Below are positions 27,263 through 36,833 of a stretch of 64,000 bases of DNA, piece after piece. This DNA is from JAAXGI01 sp965206975 (GTDB lineage Bacteria > Gemmatimonadota > Gemmatimonadetes > Longimicrobiales > Gaopeijiaceae), in assembly GCA_965206975.1 (NCBI GenBank), contig OZ242253.1:930001-994000 (forward strand). Direction: 5' to 3'. The notes beneath the pieces are model-generated. The model was not told where the DNA came from. It ran no database searches and worked only from the letters and a program-made list of their open reading frames with translations. Both the position numbers and the translations under genes were made by a program. Each line of letters starts with the position of its first letter. Position 1 is the first letter of the stretch.

Positions 27263-29554
27263 ATGAGCGCTTGGCAACTCCGGACCTTCCCGTATACACA
27301 CCTGCTCGTGGTTCTCGTCCTCGCAGTGATCGCTGCCGATCCGGCGAGGGCACAGGTCACGCCCGAAGCCGAAGGCACACCCGAGGCAGAGGGAGTATCC
27401 ACCGTCGTCGCCGATGCGGCCCCGGAGAGCAACCGGGTACGATTCCAGCTTCCCGCCGTGCAGGTGGAGCGAGGGCCGGTGGTCGATGGGGTCCTGGATG
27501 ACGAAGAGTGGCGGGGGGCGCCCTTCATCGACCAATTCGTGCAGCAGGAGCCGTTCGAGGGTCAGCCGGGCACGGTTCGAACCGAGGTCCGGGTCCTCTA
27601 CGACCGGGAGAACCTCTACCTGGGTCTCCTCGCCCTCGACTCCTCCCCGGAGAGGGTGGTCGCAACCGAGATGCGACGCGACGGCCCCCAGATCATGAAC
27701 GAGGAGAACTTCCAGATCATCATCGACACGTTCATGGACTCCCGCTCCGCATACATGTTCGTCGTGAGCCCGCTCGGTGCGATGCTCGATCAGCAGGTCT
27801 TTCAGGAGGGTGAGGGTTCACGCCGGGGAGTCTCATCCAACATCAACCTGGAGTGGGATGGAGTCTGGGAGACGTCCGCGAGAAGAACCGCGGAGGGATG
27901 GGTAGCAGAGATTCGAATCCCGATGGTTACGCTGCGGTTTCCGAGTGCGTCGCCACAGTCGTGGGGGATCAACTTCATGCGAAACATCCCCCACCGGAAC
28001 GAGGTCGTCTTCTGGGCTCCGGTCCCGCGCGCGTACGGGCTGACCCGGGTAAGTCTGGCCGGGACGCTCACGGGGCTTGAGGACTTGAGCCGGGGAAGGG
28101 ACCTCCGGGTCAAGCCCTTCGTCGCCACCGGGGGAGAGGCCGAGCGGAGGGGAGGTGTCTCAACGGAGTCCGCGCATGGGGACGTGGGCCTCGACCTCAA
28201 GTACGGGATCACGCCAAGCCTGAACCTCGACGTGACCTTCAACACGGACTTCGCGCAGGCGGAGGTCGACAACGAGCAGGTCAACCTCACCCGGTTTCCT
28301 CTCTTCTTTCCGGAGAAGCGGGAGTTCTTCCTCGAGAATGCCGGTCAGTTCAATGTCGGGACGACCGGTTCGGGCCAGCGGGCCGACCTGTTCTTCACCC
28401 GCCGAATCGGACTCAGCGAGAGCGGAGAAGAGCTCCCGATCATCGCCGGCGCGCGACTGACGGGTAAGGTGGGCCAAAACAACATCGCCCTGATGGACAT
28501 ACAGACCGATGATGCGTTCGGCCAACCTGGGCAGAACTTCCTCGTCGCCCGCTACAGCCGGGACATTCTCAGCCGATCTACGGTGGGCGGCATCGTCGTC
28601 AACCGGGAGGCGTCGGGCAGCGGGGGCTACAATCGTACGTACGCGGCCGATGCCGCTCTCGCCTTCGGGCCGAGCCTCAGGATCAACGGATTCTTGGCGC
28701 AGACTGAGACTGCGGAGACAGAGACGCCCGGGCGCGCAGGCTATTTTCGAGCCCACTGGTTGAGTCCCGCCTGGGATATCTACCTGGATCATGTGGACTT
28801 GGGCGACGACTTCAACGCGGGTGTCGGTTTCGTGCCCCGGGTGGGGGTGCGGTCCACCAAGCTTCACATCAACCGGACCCCGCGGCCCGGCCGGTGGGGG
28901 ATCCGGGTGATGACGCCGATGTGGCACGTGGTGTACACCACCGATCAGACGGGGCGGCTCGTCTACCGGGAGCTGCACCATATGATTCGCGTCACGTTCG
29001 AGAACAGCGCCGCATTCACGCTCGTCTACAACAGGAACTTCGAGCGCCTCGACGAACCGTTCCGGGTGCGATCCGGGATCGTGATCGAGCCAGGGGACTT
29101 CAACTTCTACGACCTGAGAATCGGCTTCACAAGCGACCCGGCGAGACGGGTCAGCTACGGTGTCACGTACAATCCTCAAGGATTCTACGACGGGCATCGG
29201 GAAGACATGCTCCTGACGCTCGGGTCTCGGATTACGTCCAAGTTCTCCGCGGAGGCCGCATACTCGCGTAACGACGTGACGAACCTCGCGGCCGGCGAAT
29301 TCGTCACCCAGTTGGGCTCACTGCGGGTCGACTACACCTTCTCACCCACGCTGAGCCTGAGAACCCTGAGCCAGTACAACTCGTCGACCGAGCAGTGGAG
29401 CACGAGCGCCCGCCTCCGCTACATCTATCGCCCGGGAAGCGACCTCTACGTGGTCTACGACGAGGTGCGACGAGACATCAACGGGCTGCCCATCACCGAG
29501 GAGTTCCGGGATCGACGTCTCATCATCAAGGCGACGTACCTAGTCTCATTCTGA
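27263..29554 (+). CDS. DUF5916 outer-membrane protein with N-terminal CBM9-like domain
   Basis: The 763-aa protein has a signal peptide ending ADPARAQ near residue 33. A carbohydrate-binding CBM9-like domain follows at about 65-260 (VDGVLDDEEWRGAPFIDQF is its first strand-turn), then the DUF5916 region, which by its alternating beta pattern and C-terminal aromatic residue (YLVSF) is likely an outer-membrane beta-barrel. The motif FPLFFPEKREFFLENAG near residue 345 is a family hallmark. The family is common in Bacteroidota and Gemmatimonadota; its substrate is unknown. ATG at 27263 is chosen because it begins the signal peptide. It is the last core-type gene before the island. Confidence 0.85.
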   Translation: MSAWQLRTFPYTHLLVVLVLAVIAADPARAQVTPEAEGTPEAEGVSTVVADAAPESNRVRFQLPAVQVERGPVVDGVLDDEEWRGAPFIDQFVQQEPFEGQPGTVRTEVRVLYDRENLYLGLLALDSSPERVVATEMRRDGPQIMNEENFQIIIDTFMDSRSAYMFVVSPLGAMLDQQVFQEGEGSRRGVSSNINLEWDGVWETSARRTAEGWVAEIRIPMVTLRFPSASPQSWGINFMRNIPHRNEVVFWAPVPRAYGLTRVSLAGTLTGLEDLSRGRDLRVKPFVATGGEAERRGGVSTESAHGDVGLDLKYGITPSLNLDVTFNTDFAQAEVDNEQVNLTRFPLFFPEKREFFLENAGQFNVGTTGSGQRADLFFTRRIGLSESGEELPIIAGARLTGKVGQNNIALMDIQTDDAFGQPGQNFLVARYSRDILSRSTVGGIVVNREASGSGGYNRTYAADAALAFGPSLRINGFLAQTETAETETPGRAGYFRAHWLSPAWDIYLDHVDLGDDFNAGVGFVPRVGVRSTKLHINRTPRPGRWGIRVMTPMWHVVYTTDQTGRLVYRELHHMIRVTFENSAAFTLVYNRNFERLDEPFRVRSGIVIEPGDFNFYDLRIGFTSDPARRVSYGVTYNPQGFYDGHREDMLLTLGSRITSKFSAEAAYSRNDVTNLAAGEFVTQLGSLRVDYTFSPTLSLRTLSQYNSSTEQWSTSARLRYIYRPGSDLYVVYDEVRRDINGLPITEEFRDRRLIIKATYLVSF

Positions 29555-29596
29555 CGAAGCCGGTTGGGTAGCGAGTCTTGATAGGCGTCGTCGAAC

Positions 29597-29625
29597 ACAC
29601 CAACTCGACCGTAAGTCGTTGGTGT
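29597..29625. terminator. Terminator-like hairpin after the DUF5916 gene
   Basis: ACACCAAC at 29597-29604 pairs with GTTGGTGT at 29618-29625; an inner CGAC/GTCG pairing can extend an alternative stem. It lies about 43 bp after the DUF5916 stop. No T-tract follows, so termination is only a suggestion. Confidence 0.35.
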
Positions 29626-29657
29626 CACTTGGCATCAGCTCTATAGATATTGGACGA

Positions 29658-29680
29658 TGCCCCCAGAGTTGCCCCAGAAG
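29658..29680. other. Paired GC(C)CCC motif resembling integrase arm-type sites (left)
   Basis: GCCCCC at 29659 and GCCCC at 29671 lie 12 bp apart in a TGCCCCCAGAGTTGCCCC context. The same arrangement, TGCCCCCGAATACTGCCCCC, is found just upstream of the integrase at 61754-61773. Arm-type binding sites of P4-like integrases typically occur near both ends of an element. Confidence 0.35.
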
Positions 29681-30317
29681 CCGTGACGGGATCTGACAGC
29701 CCGGGCCGTGCCGATTATCGGTAACCGTTCGGCGGGGCCGTGAGGATGGCGTCGGAGCTAGCGGCAGTCTGGTATCCTGCGCGAACACGCATAGCCCGAC
29801 CCCATCGCTGTAGCAATTCGACAGGGGCAGTAGGATCAAGCGCTCGTGGTGCACCGCCTGATCCGCCCTCCCGTCCGTCCCCCAGCTTGTTTCACTGGTA
29901 ACGTAGCGCGCCCTCTGTCAACTGACCGGCCAGCTGCCATACTGATGTGCCTCGCTCCGCCATCCTCTTCGCTACCATCACCTGCTCCTTGCTCAGCTTC
30001 ATCTTACCTAGCCTCCGCATTGCGATTCGATCCGTAGGGGATGCCGATGGCGAGCTCGTCAGCTCACCAAGTGAAACTGAATGTCTCCTGAGCTAGAGAA
30101 ATGGGGCGTGCTCCTACGGTCGCTGCAGCGGCTGGCGTGGCCCGTGCGCTAGGGTACATTCAGGCCGGGCTCCGAGAGTCGGGGCCGCCCCCTTCACCTA
30201 GGGAATCACGGGGGATCGGATGCCTTGCCGGAAGCAATTCGGCAGCACGGTCCTATGGGGTAGCCTAGACCACCGCCCCTGCCGTCTCTCGCGAGCGCAG
30301 GTCAAAAGGAAGACCGA

Positions 30318-31424
30318 ATGAAGTACTGGCTCAATCTATTCTCTCCAGAGACGTATGAGAATTATTCGAGGTCTGACCGTACCCGTACCGGGTTCCGGAT
30401 CAAGCAGCACAAGCAGGCCAACAAGGTTAGCAAGGGCGACCGCTTCGTTTGCTATATGACCAAGCTATCTCGTTGGGTGGGCATTCTCGAGATCGAACAG
30501 GGGCCGTTTATCGAGGACACGCCACTCTTCTATGACGAAGACGATCCCTTCGTGCTTCGGTTCAGAGTCAATCCTGTGATCTGGCTTGAAAAAGAAAGAG
30601 CCGTGCCGATTCACGAGGATCATGTTTGGAACCAACTGACGTTCACTCAAGGTGTAGACAAACGCTCCAAAACCTGGACCGGGAAGATTCGCAGCAGCCT
30701 GAATGAGATGGACCGCTCCGACGGTCAGTTCTTGGATGACTTACTCCGCACGCAGCAGGGGAATGGCAATGAGTACGAGGTCGATGAGGGTCGATACCGT
30801 CGCTTCGTGAGTCACCGCGTCCGGAGGCTGGACCGCGTAGTCTCTGTGACAGTGCCGGACGATACTTCTGAGGATGATGACTCACCGATCCAGCCCCCGG
30901 ACGACATCCGGGAGTCAATTCAGATCCAGGCCTCGCTTGCCCTGGTCGGTAGTCAGATGGGCCATCACCTGTGGGTGCCCCGATCGGATCGAGGACAGGT
31001 GGAGCAGGCCCTCGGTCCGGATCGACCGGTGACCTTTTTGGATGTGCTGCCGCTCAACTATGACGACACGACCCTGAAGACCATCGAGCAGATTGATGTG
31101 CTCTGGTTGAAGGGCAGGTCCATAATCCGAGCATTCGAGGTTGAACACACCACGTCGGTGTACTCTGGCATCTTGCGGATGGCGGATCTACTGGCCCTGC
31201 AACCCAATATGGACATCCAACTGCACATCGTCACACCTGAGGCCCGGAAGGAGAAGGTGTTCGCAGAGATTTGTCGGCCGGTCTTCTCCTTGCTTGCACG
31301 TGGGCCACTAGCCGAATGCTGCACTTACCTCTCCTATGGCTCCGTGCGTGAATTGATGGCCCTGCCTCATCTCCACCATCTGTCGGCTTCGGTTTTGGAG
31401 GACTATGCTGAGGGGGTGGATTAG
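30318..31424 (+). CDS. EVE-domain protein fused to a PD-(D/E)XK-like nuclease domain
   Basis: The 368-aa protein starts with an EVE (YTH-like) fold at about residues 1-140 (MKYWLNLFSPETYE, KQANKVSKGDRFVCYM). EVE domains in defence proteins read modified cytosines. The C-terminal half (about 200-345) has the pattern Asp260 ... Glu274-x-Glu276 in EQIDVLW and AFEVEHTTSVYSG, as in restriction-endonuclease-like folds. Together this suggests a type IV modification-dependent restriction enzyme. AAAAGGAAG precedes ATG at 30318. The linker (178-200) is acidic. It stands alone, with no methylase beside it, which fits a type IV enzyme. The nuclease assignment is inferred from the motif. Confidence 0.65.
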   Translation: MKYWLNLFSPETYENYSRSDRTRTGFRIKQHKQANKVSKGDRFVCYMTKLSRWVGILEIEQGPFIEDTPLFYDEDDPFVLRFRVNPVIWLEKERAVPIHEDHVWNQLTFTQGVDKRSKTWTGKIRSSLNEMDRSDGQFLDDLLRTQQGNGNEYEVDEGRYRRFVSHRVRRLDRVVSVTVPDDTSEDDDSPIQPPDDIRESIQIQASLALVGSQMGHHLWVPRSDRGQVEQALGPDRPVTFLDVLPLNYDDTTLKTIEQIDVLWLKGRSIIRAFEVEHTTSVYSGILRMADLLALQPNMDIQLHIVTPEARKEKVFAEICRPVFSLLARGPLAECCTYLSYGSVRELMALPHLHHLSASVLEDYAEGVD

Positions 31425-31578
31425 CAAACCAGCACCCGGCACATGGCTGCAAGTGTGAACGCGGCCAGGTTCGCTTTCATGAACGCATACAGTTCTGGCC
31501 GCATCCCGGCTGACTCCACAAGTCGTTTAGCCCACCAATCCGATCGGAATCACCGGTTCAGGCCTTGCATGGTGATGG

Positions 31579-32172
31579 TCACGGACCTCTTGGCCAGAAG
31601 TAGCGCATCGGCGCAAGCCAATAGTCCTGTGGATCCTGCTCCGAGTCGTGGCGATGGAGCGCGAGGTCGGTCGTCCAGCGTCCTTCGAAACCTTCCCTCG
31701 CACATACTGCGGCGATCGCAGCATCGCGCTCGTGTTCGTTGTTCCAGGCGGTGGAAGTGCCGAATCTCTGGGCGAAATCCGATCCGCTCAGTTTCAGCGC
31801 GAATAGCACGGCCTTGGGGTGCGATTCCGTGATCGCTGTGGAAGGAAACGTCTGCCGGACGCGGAAAGCCAGCATCGCGCCGCCGACCAGCGCAGCGCCC
31901 CTGAGGGAGTTCACCGATTGCACGGTCCCAGGGAGCATGCCGTATTCCTTCCGAAGCCATTCGTCTGCCGCCCGCCCACCGCCCCTGCGCGTGGCCCACC
32001 ACATCGGCGTGTCAATGCCCAAGCCGAGGGGCTCACCTCTTGCGAGAATGCGCTCGGCAGCCTCGTCCACGGAGGAGACCGTGCCGCAGATCAATCCCCC
32101 GCCCACGTCGAGGAAGGCCAGCCCGAAGCTCCTAATTCCGCCAGGATCGGCACCGACCCAGTATCCGTTCAT
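31579..32172 (-). CDS. DUF429 family protein (predicted RNase H-fold)
   Basis: The 197-aa protein begins MNGYWVGADPGG, with the acidic GADPGG turn typical of the RNase H-like DUF429 family. It continues with GLGIDTPMWWA near residue 54 and ESHPKAVLFAL near 117, where further acidic residues of the fold sit. The family is widespread and often lies in defence or mobile regions, but no function has been shown that I know of. GAGGA lies 6 nt before ATG at 32172. It is convergent with the EVE-nuclease gene, about 150 bp away. Confidence 0.7.
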   Translation of the reverse strand: MNGYWVGADPGGIRSFGLAFLDVGGGLICGTVSSVDEAAERILARGEPLGLGIDTPMWWATRRGGGRAADEWLRKEYGMLPGTVQSVNSLRGAALVGGAMLAFRVRQTFPSTAITESHPKAVLFALKLSGSDFAQRFGTSTAWNNEHERDAAIAAVCAREGFEGRWTTDLALHRHDSEQDPQDYWLAPMRYFWPRGP

Positions 32173-32720
32173 CGTTCCTCAACAGTCCGGTGTTGTCCCG
32201 GTGTGTTCCCTGCCCGCAGGGCTTTGGCAACAGTTAGCGTGGTGCAAACGTCTCACGTTCGTGGGCCCAATCTAGACTGGTAGGTGCTCCGGTCACGAGT
32301 GCCGTTCTGCCCTGGGAATCATCCATGGCTAGCGAGCACCTCGTCGGTTCTCTTAAGGGTGACCCCGTGCGAACGCCGACGCCACTGCTCTCTCTCAGAC
32401 GCTGGTATCGGCACTCGCACAGAAAAGCTGACTAGCGGGAATCCCTTACGCGGCTAGCGGACCCGCTGACGACCGCTCTTGACGAGTCCGTTCTCGGTCC
32501 GACTGCTTGTGCACACGATGATCCGAGCCACTGGATCATCGCAAAGCACGCTAGATTTGACTTCGCACCCGCCACCGGCTGTTCGTCGTTGCGCGGGTGG
32601 CTACAGCATGTCGATCGAGCCCCTCGGCCTGTCCCCGACGCCGATGGAACGCACCGTCGCCGGAGTCGAGGCCTGGTTGCTGGCTGTGCCGTGATAGCGG
32701 GGGCAAGGCGGAAAGCGCTC
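32173..32720. other. 548-bp region without a gene, between DUF429 and IS21
   Basis: No open frame here has recognisable protein character. The long plus-strand frame entering istA from 32589 encodes non-protein-like sequence before the true GTG start. No repeats or sites were identified. Confidence 0.4.
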
Positions 32721-32748
32721 TGTGAGAATGTCGCCGACTTTTGTTACC

Positions 32749-32791
32749 GGCCATGCAAAATTGCACAGACGTGGCCGCTGAAAGGTGCACA
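32749..32791 (+). repeat. IS21 left-end tandem terminal repeats
   Basis: Two 19-bp copies, GGCCATGCAAAATTGCACA (32749-32767) and GGCCGCTGAAAGGTGCACA (32773-32791), lie in the same orientation. Their inverted counterparts lie at the right end (37423-37465). IS21 transposases bind such multiple terminal repeats. Confidence 0.8.
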
Positions 32792-32897
32792 CTTCGTGGG
32801 CCGGGCGGGGTGGTCGGTAGGGGGTTGGGCCCGGGATCGGGGAGTGTTTTCAGGTCGGCTCGGTATTCTTGCGTCTCCATGCAACGGAGGAGGCGCA

Positions 32898-33935
32898 GTG
32901 ATCGGGAGAGAGAAGCGGGTGCTGTTGCGACATTATCTCGAGCAGGGGATGGCGAAGGCGGAGATTGCCCGGCATCTGAAGGTCAGCAGGAGGACCGTGT
33001 ACAGCTGGATCGAGGCCGGAGAACTCGACCGTGGAGCGGACAGCAGGGCGGTGAGATACGGACCCAGGCCACGGCGGCCGTCGAAGCTCGACCCCTACAA
33101 GGGGATCATTGACGCTCGCCTGGCCGAGTACCCGAAGCTGAGCGCCGTTCGGCTGTTCAACGAGGTGCAGGCAGCGGGCTATCGGGGCGGTTACGGCCAG
33201 GTGAAGCGCTACGTGCGCAAGGTCCGACCACGGGAGCCTGTGGAGCCGGTCCAGAGGTTCGAGACCCCTCCGGGCCACCAGGGGCAGGTGGACTTCGCGG
33301 ACTTCCGGCTGCCGTGGGGCAGGCGGCATGCGCTGATCGTGGTGCTGGGCTACTCGCGGCTGAGGTGGCTGAGGTTCTACGAGCGCCAGACGATGCCGGT
33401 CGTGATGCGGGGGCTGGAAGCGTCGTTCGCCTACTTCGGCGGCGTGCCGTCGGAGCTTCTGTTCGACCAGATGAAGGCCGTCATCACCGGCGACAGACGG
33501 GACGAGGGCGGACGGCTGGTCGAGAACCCGGAGTTCCTGCGCTTCAGCCGCCACTGGCGCTTCCGGATCCGGGCATGCCGCCCCTACCGCGCCCAGACGA
33601 AGGGGAAGGTCGAGCGGCCGGTTCGCTACATCCGGGACAACTTCTTCTACGGCCGGGACTTCGTCTCCGACGACGACCTCAACGCGCGGACCCGGCTGTG
33701 GCTCGACAGCGTGGCGAACGCTCGGGTCCACGGTACGCTGAAGGAGCGCGTGGCGGACCGGTTCGAGGTGGAGAGGCCCCACCTGAGTTCCTTGGCTCCT
33801 TGGCCGTACCGTCCCGTGGTGCCGCAGTCCGAGTCCTGGACGACACAGACTGCCGCACCCTCGGCACCCCGGGTCGTGGAGGTCCAACGCCGTCCGCTGT
33901 CCGAGTATGCCGCGATCACGGGGGAGCTCTCGTGA
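32898..33935 (+). CDS. istA: IS21-family transposase IstA
   Basis: IstA is the DDE integrase-type transposase of IS21. The 345-aa product has an N-terminal helix-turn-helix (LEQGMAKAEIARHLKVSRRT near residue 12) and an rve catalytic core. First Asp: GQVDFADF near 135. Second Asp: LLFDQMKAVI near 193. Glu: TKGKVERPVRYI near 237. GTG at 32898 is the start, because the HTH begins there; the frame is open upstream but not protein-like. The stop overlaps the istB GTG start (GTGA), as is usual in IS21 operons. The gene looks intact. Confidence 0.88.
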   Translation: MIGREKRVLLRHYLEQGMAKAEIARHLKVSRRTVYSWIEAGELDRGADSRAVRYGPRPRRPSKLDPYKGIIDARLAEYPKLSAVRLFNEVQAAGYRGGYGQVKRYVRKVRPREPVEPVQRFETPPGHQGQVDFADFRLPWGRRHALIVVLGYSRLRWLRFYERQTMPVVMRGLEASFAYFGGVPSELLFDQMKAVITGDRRDEGGRLVENPEFLRFSRHWRFRIRACRPYRAQTKGKVERPVRYIRDNFFYGRDFVSDDDLNARTRLWLDSVANARVHGTLKERVADRFEVERPHLSSLAPWPYRPVVPQSESWTTQTAAPSAPRVVEVQRRPLSEYAAITGELS

Positions 33936-34266
33936 AGTCCCGGTCCAGGAGCGCGCGCATCTCGGCCCAGCTGGCCGATCTGAAGATGCCTGGTGCCCTG
34001 GAAGCCCTTGATGAAGTGCTCGCTGGCGTGGACGGCGGCGCAAGCACCGCGGCCGAAGCCATCGAGCGGCTGTTGGCCGCCCAGATCACGCTACGCAACA
34101 GCCGGCGGCTCGCCACGGCCATGCGATCCAGCCGTCTCCCGGCGATCAAGACGCTCGCGGACTTCGACTTCAGCTTCCAGCCCTCGATCAAGCGGGAGCA
34201 GATCGACTCGCTCCACGAACTCGGGTTCCTGGAGCGCAAGGAGAACGTCGTCTTCCTCGGCCCGCC
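33932..34266 (+). pseudogene. istB: IS21 helper ATPase IstB, 5' part (interrupted)
   Basis: The first 112 codons of IstB are intact from GTG at 33932 (overlapping the istA stop) to VVFLGPP, where the protein should continue GVGKT (Walker A). The reading frame is broken at that point by a 2598-bp serine-recombinase element. The remaining codons resume at 36865. Joining 33932-34266 to 36865-37351 gives an uninterrupted 273-codon IstB, so the interruption is recent or precise. Confidence 0.88.
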
Positions 34267-34294
34267 TGATCCAACGACATACTGCACCACCTCG

Positions 34295-36394
34295 CTATGT
34301 GCTTGTGTTGTCGACCGTTAACTGATTCACGTCCACAGTTCGCGGCCGAGTTTGTCCTCTCTTTACTGTGTCGACGTAGTTCCGCACGTCTCTGCTCTCC
34401 AGGTCATCCGCCTCGATGATCCAGGGGGCATAGGGCACCACCTGGCGACCAGGCAGGATCTGAAGTCGGATCAACCTCCTCACGGTGGTGGGGCTAACGC
34501 CCAACGTCGCCGCCGCTTGCTCCATCGTAACGATTCCAGTCCGCTCAGGGGCGCTTCTATCATGGACCGGGATTCCGTTACGGTTGCGGAGCGAGACCAC
34601 GCGACTCGTGATCCAGGTGTTGCCTCTCCCGGTGCGCAGTCCCAACCGATTGAGGACCCGTGTGATCTGTCCATCGGGAAGAAGTGGCGCAAGTTCCCTT
34701 ACCAGATCGACCACCGTGCGAGCGGTCCGGTACCGATGCTCGCCGGTACGGCGCTTTCGGAGCTGGAGTTGGCTGTGCTGGCCTCCCGCCCATCGGATCA
34801 CGAGGTCGATCTGTGCACGCTCGTCGTCCACCTCGACGAGGATCTCCTCGATGAGTGTGCGCACGATCCGCTTCTTCAGCCGTAGATCGGCGCTCGGATG
34901 GTTCCACACTCGAGGCAGCTCGTCCGCCAGGCGGGTCAGAGCCTCTCGGTCGACCGCAGCCTGGGTGTGCCGAGCCTTCTCCTCCAACCCAACCCGCTCC
35001 CGCTCAAGCTCGCTCACAGTGGCCAGTGCGTCGTTCCACCGATATTCCAGCTCAGCGGCCACCAGGCGGTTCTCGGGATCGACGACATCGTACTGCCGGC
35101 GGGCCCGCTCGGCTTCGTACCGCGCCTGCTGCAGCTTCAGTTCGAACAGCTCCCGGCGCTCTACCGCCTGGGCTTCTGCCTGACTTTGTGCTTCCAGGGC
35201 TGCCTCCGCCGCTCCCGGCTCCAGGATCGCGAGGACCGCTGCCTCGACGGCGCGGTCCACCGCGAGTCCTCCGAACGACAGACACGGTCCCGTCCCATGG
35301 TTCACCGATGCGCCGCGGCAGGCATAGCGGGGCACCCGGCCGTCCTTTCCCGAGTAGGCGACGTGCAACCGGCGTCCGCAACGCCGGCACCGGAGCAGCC
35401 CCGCGACCAGGGCAGGCCCGTGCCGGGGTGTCCCCCGGCTCATCAGTCCTTTCCTTTGAGTGTTCTCCGCGATCTGTCGCTGCGTGTTCTGGAAGTGGTC
35501 CCAGCTCACGTAGCCCTCATGATGGTCAGGGATCAACACCCGCCACTCACTTTGCGGAAGACGCAGGCCCGGGCGCCTCACTGCCCGTCCACCCTCAACC
35601 GCGGTCCGCGTCCGGGTTCGCCCGTAAGCGTACGCTCCTCCGTAGATCGGGTTCGTGAGAACGTTGCGTATCGTGTTGTAGACCGGAAGCTTCCAGATCA
35701 CCCCTCGGCCGAAGGGACCGTACTCGACGGCCGGTAGCTCCACGCCCTCGCTCCGGAACCAGAGGAGCACCTGCCGGATGCTTCCCATCTCTTCGAACTT
35801 CCGGAACACGAGCCCGATCATCTCCTGGATCCGCCGATCGGGATCCCGCTCGCAGCGGTTGTCCCGTGTTCGGATGTAGCCGATGGGCACCGTGGTGTAG
35901 AACTCGCCCCGTTCGGCCTTCTGCCGGATCGCGGCCAGAGAGCGCTGCCGAAGCATCCCGAGCTCCCACTCGCTCATCGTGCCTTTCAGCCCCAGGAGTA
36001 GCCGATCGTTGGACTCTCGGGGATCGTAGATGCCTTCAGCGTCGACGATCAGGGTCCGCGTCAACCCACAGAGATCCACGAGGTGCGACCAGTCGCGGTT
36101 GTTTCTGGCCAGGCGCGAAGCCTCGAGTGCGAACACGCCCCCGACCTGCTCCAGGCACACGGCTGAGACCAAGCGCTCGAACCCGGGTCGAGCCACACGG
36201 CCCGAGCCTGACCGTCCAAGGTCCTCGTCCACAACCTCCACCCGCCGGAAGCCCAGGGTTCTCGCCCGATCCGTGAGGCCATACTGGCGTCTCCGGCTCT
36301 CCAGGTTCTCCAGAACCTGGGTCGGCGTGGACTGCCGAACGTAGACATACGCGGCCCGCTCCAGATGGGCTCGACTTAGCTTCGCCGGCATCAT
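34295..36394 (-). CDS. Large serine recombinase
   Basis: The 699-aa protein has the resolvase catalytic domain with nucleophilic Ser in YVRQSTPTQV near residue 18 and conserved Arg residues in EASRLARNNRDW near 87. A Recombinase domain (about 180-290), a zinc ribbon with CRRCGRRL near 338 and a later CRGAS/CLS pair, a coiled coil (about 390-480), and a C-terminal MerR/excisionase-like HTH (MEQAAATLGVSPTTVRRLI near 627) follow. ATG at 36394 overlaps the stop of the upstream small gene (ATGA); the frame is open further upstream but not protein-like. It most likely moves the 2.6-kb element that splits istB. Confidence 0.88.
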   Translation of the reverse strand: MMPAKLSRAHLERAAYVYVRQSTPTQVLENLESRRRQYGLTDRARTLGFRRVEVVDEDLGRSGSGRVARPGFERLVSAVCLEQVGGVFALEASRLARNNRDWSHLVDLCGLTRTLIVDAEGIYDPRESNDRLLLGLKGTMSEWELGMLRQRSLAAIRQKAERGEFYTTVPIGYIRTRDNRCERDPDRRIQEMIGLVFRKFEEMGSIRQVLLWFRSEGVELPAVEYGPFGRGVIWKLPVYNTIRNVLTNPIYGGAYAYGRTRTRTAVEGGRAVRRPGLRLPQSEWRVLIPDHHEGYVSWDHFQNTQRQIAENTQRKGLMSRGTPRHGPALVAGLLRCRRCGRRLHVAYSGKDGRVPRYACRGASVNHGTGPCLSFGGLAVDRAVEAAVLAILEPGAAEAALEAQSQAEAQAVERRELFELKLQQARYEAERARRQYDVVDPENRLVAAELEYRWNDALATVSELERERVGLEEKARHTQAAVDREALTRLADELPRVWNHPSADLRLKKRIVRTLIEEILVEVDDERAQIDLVIRWAGGQHSQLQLRKRRTGEHRYRTARTVVDLVRELAPLLPDGQITRVLNRLGLRTGRGNTWITSRVVSLRNRNGIPVHDRSAPERTGIVTMEQAAATLGVSPTTVRRLIRLQILPGRQVVPYAPWIIEADDLESRDVRNYVDTVKRGQTRPRTVDVNQLTVDNTST

Positions 36395-36543
36395 GACCGG
36401 CCTTCCTCCTCTGTCGTCTCGGTCGCTATGAGCTCGAGCAGACGAACCCATAACTCCAGCACCTTCGCCCTTGCTTCCGGCGGCAGGGTGTCCCATCGAA
36501 CCGGTCCAGATCCCAACGGCAGCGATCGCTGCAGCTTCATCAT
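36391..36543 (-). CDS. 50-aa protein encoded between the DUF5372-like frame and the recombinase
   Basis: ATGATG at 36543 opens a 50-codon frame ending TGA at 36391-36393, overlapping the recombinase ATG. The protein starts MMKLQRSLPLGSGPVRW and has a helical, Leu/Glu-rich second half (KVLELWVRLLELIATE). Overlapping stop-start junctions and coding-like composition support it as real. The role is unknown; small accessory proteins in serine-recombinase elements can control directionality or target choice. Confidence 0.6.
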   Translation of the reverse strand: MMKLQRSLPLGSGPVRWDTLPPEARAKVLELWVRLLELIATETTEEEGRS

Positions 36544-36545
36544 TG

Positions 36546-36833
36546 CTAATCTCCCGCTGAGGGTGGGGAAGGCACCACAGCAGGATCATCGAGTAGGTCC
36601 GAGGCGTCCAACAGACGGCGGAGCGACTCAAGCGCCCGCACGCTCAAGACCGGGCGCTCCACAGCCGTGCCGTCAAGCGCCGCATCGGCTTCCGCCATCC
36701 ACACCGGCACCTCCGTCTTCGTGCCGTCAGGAAGCGTCACGACATAGCTGGCCCGCCCGCCACGGTCCCGGCAGCCGGTGACTACAAGCTCAGTATCAAC
36801 CAGCGGATGCCACGGATACCGGATGCGGATCGT
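36546..36833 (-). CDS. DUF5372-like small protein of the recombinase element
   Basis: The frame read leftward gives TIRIRYPWHPLVDTELV, then GTG (36740) followed by TLPDGTKTEVPVWM, and ends near 36546 with a Leu/Asp-rich tail. The (H)P-hP-L.. pattern followed by a Trp-rich turn resembles DUF5372 proteins that accompany serine recombinases. The homologous-looking part begins upstream of the only in-frame GTG, and no ATG/GTG/TTG lies before it. The frame also runs to the element boundary, so the start may need a non-standard codon or may once have been supplied by flanking DNA. Confidence 0.5.
   Translation of the reverse strand, partial: TIRIRYPWHPLVDTELVVTGCRDRGGRASYVVTLPDGTKTEVPVWMAEADAALDGTAVERPVLSVRALESLRRLLDASDLLDDPAVVPSPPSAGD

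Larger units (their letters stand above)
29555..30317. other. 763-bp gene-free left edge of the island
   Basis: No gene with protein-like character is visible. The region holds a terminator-like hairpin at 29597-29625 and a GCCCCC pair at 29658-29680, both listed separately. Base composition is more mixed than in the core genes. This is the probable left boundary of the integrated island. Confidence 0.45.

Noticed and set aside
34270..34320. The readable continuation of IstB after GPP (PTTYCTTSLC...)
   Set aside because: It is sequence of the inserted element read in the istB frame, not part of the ATPase.
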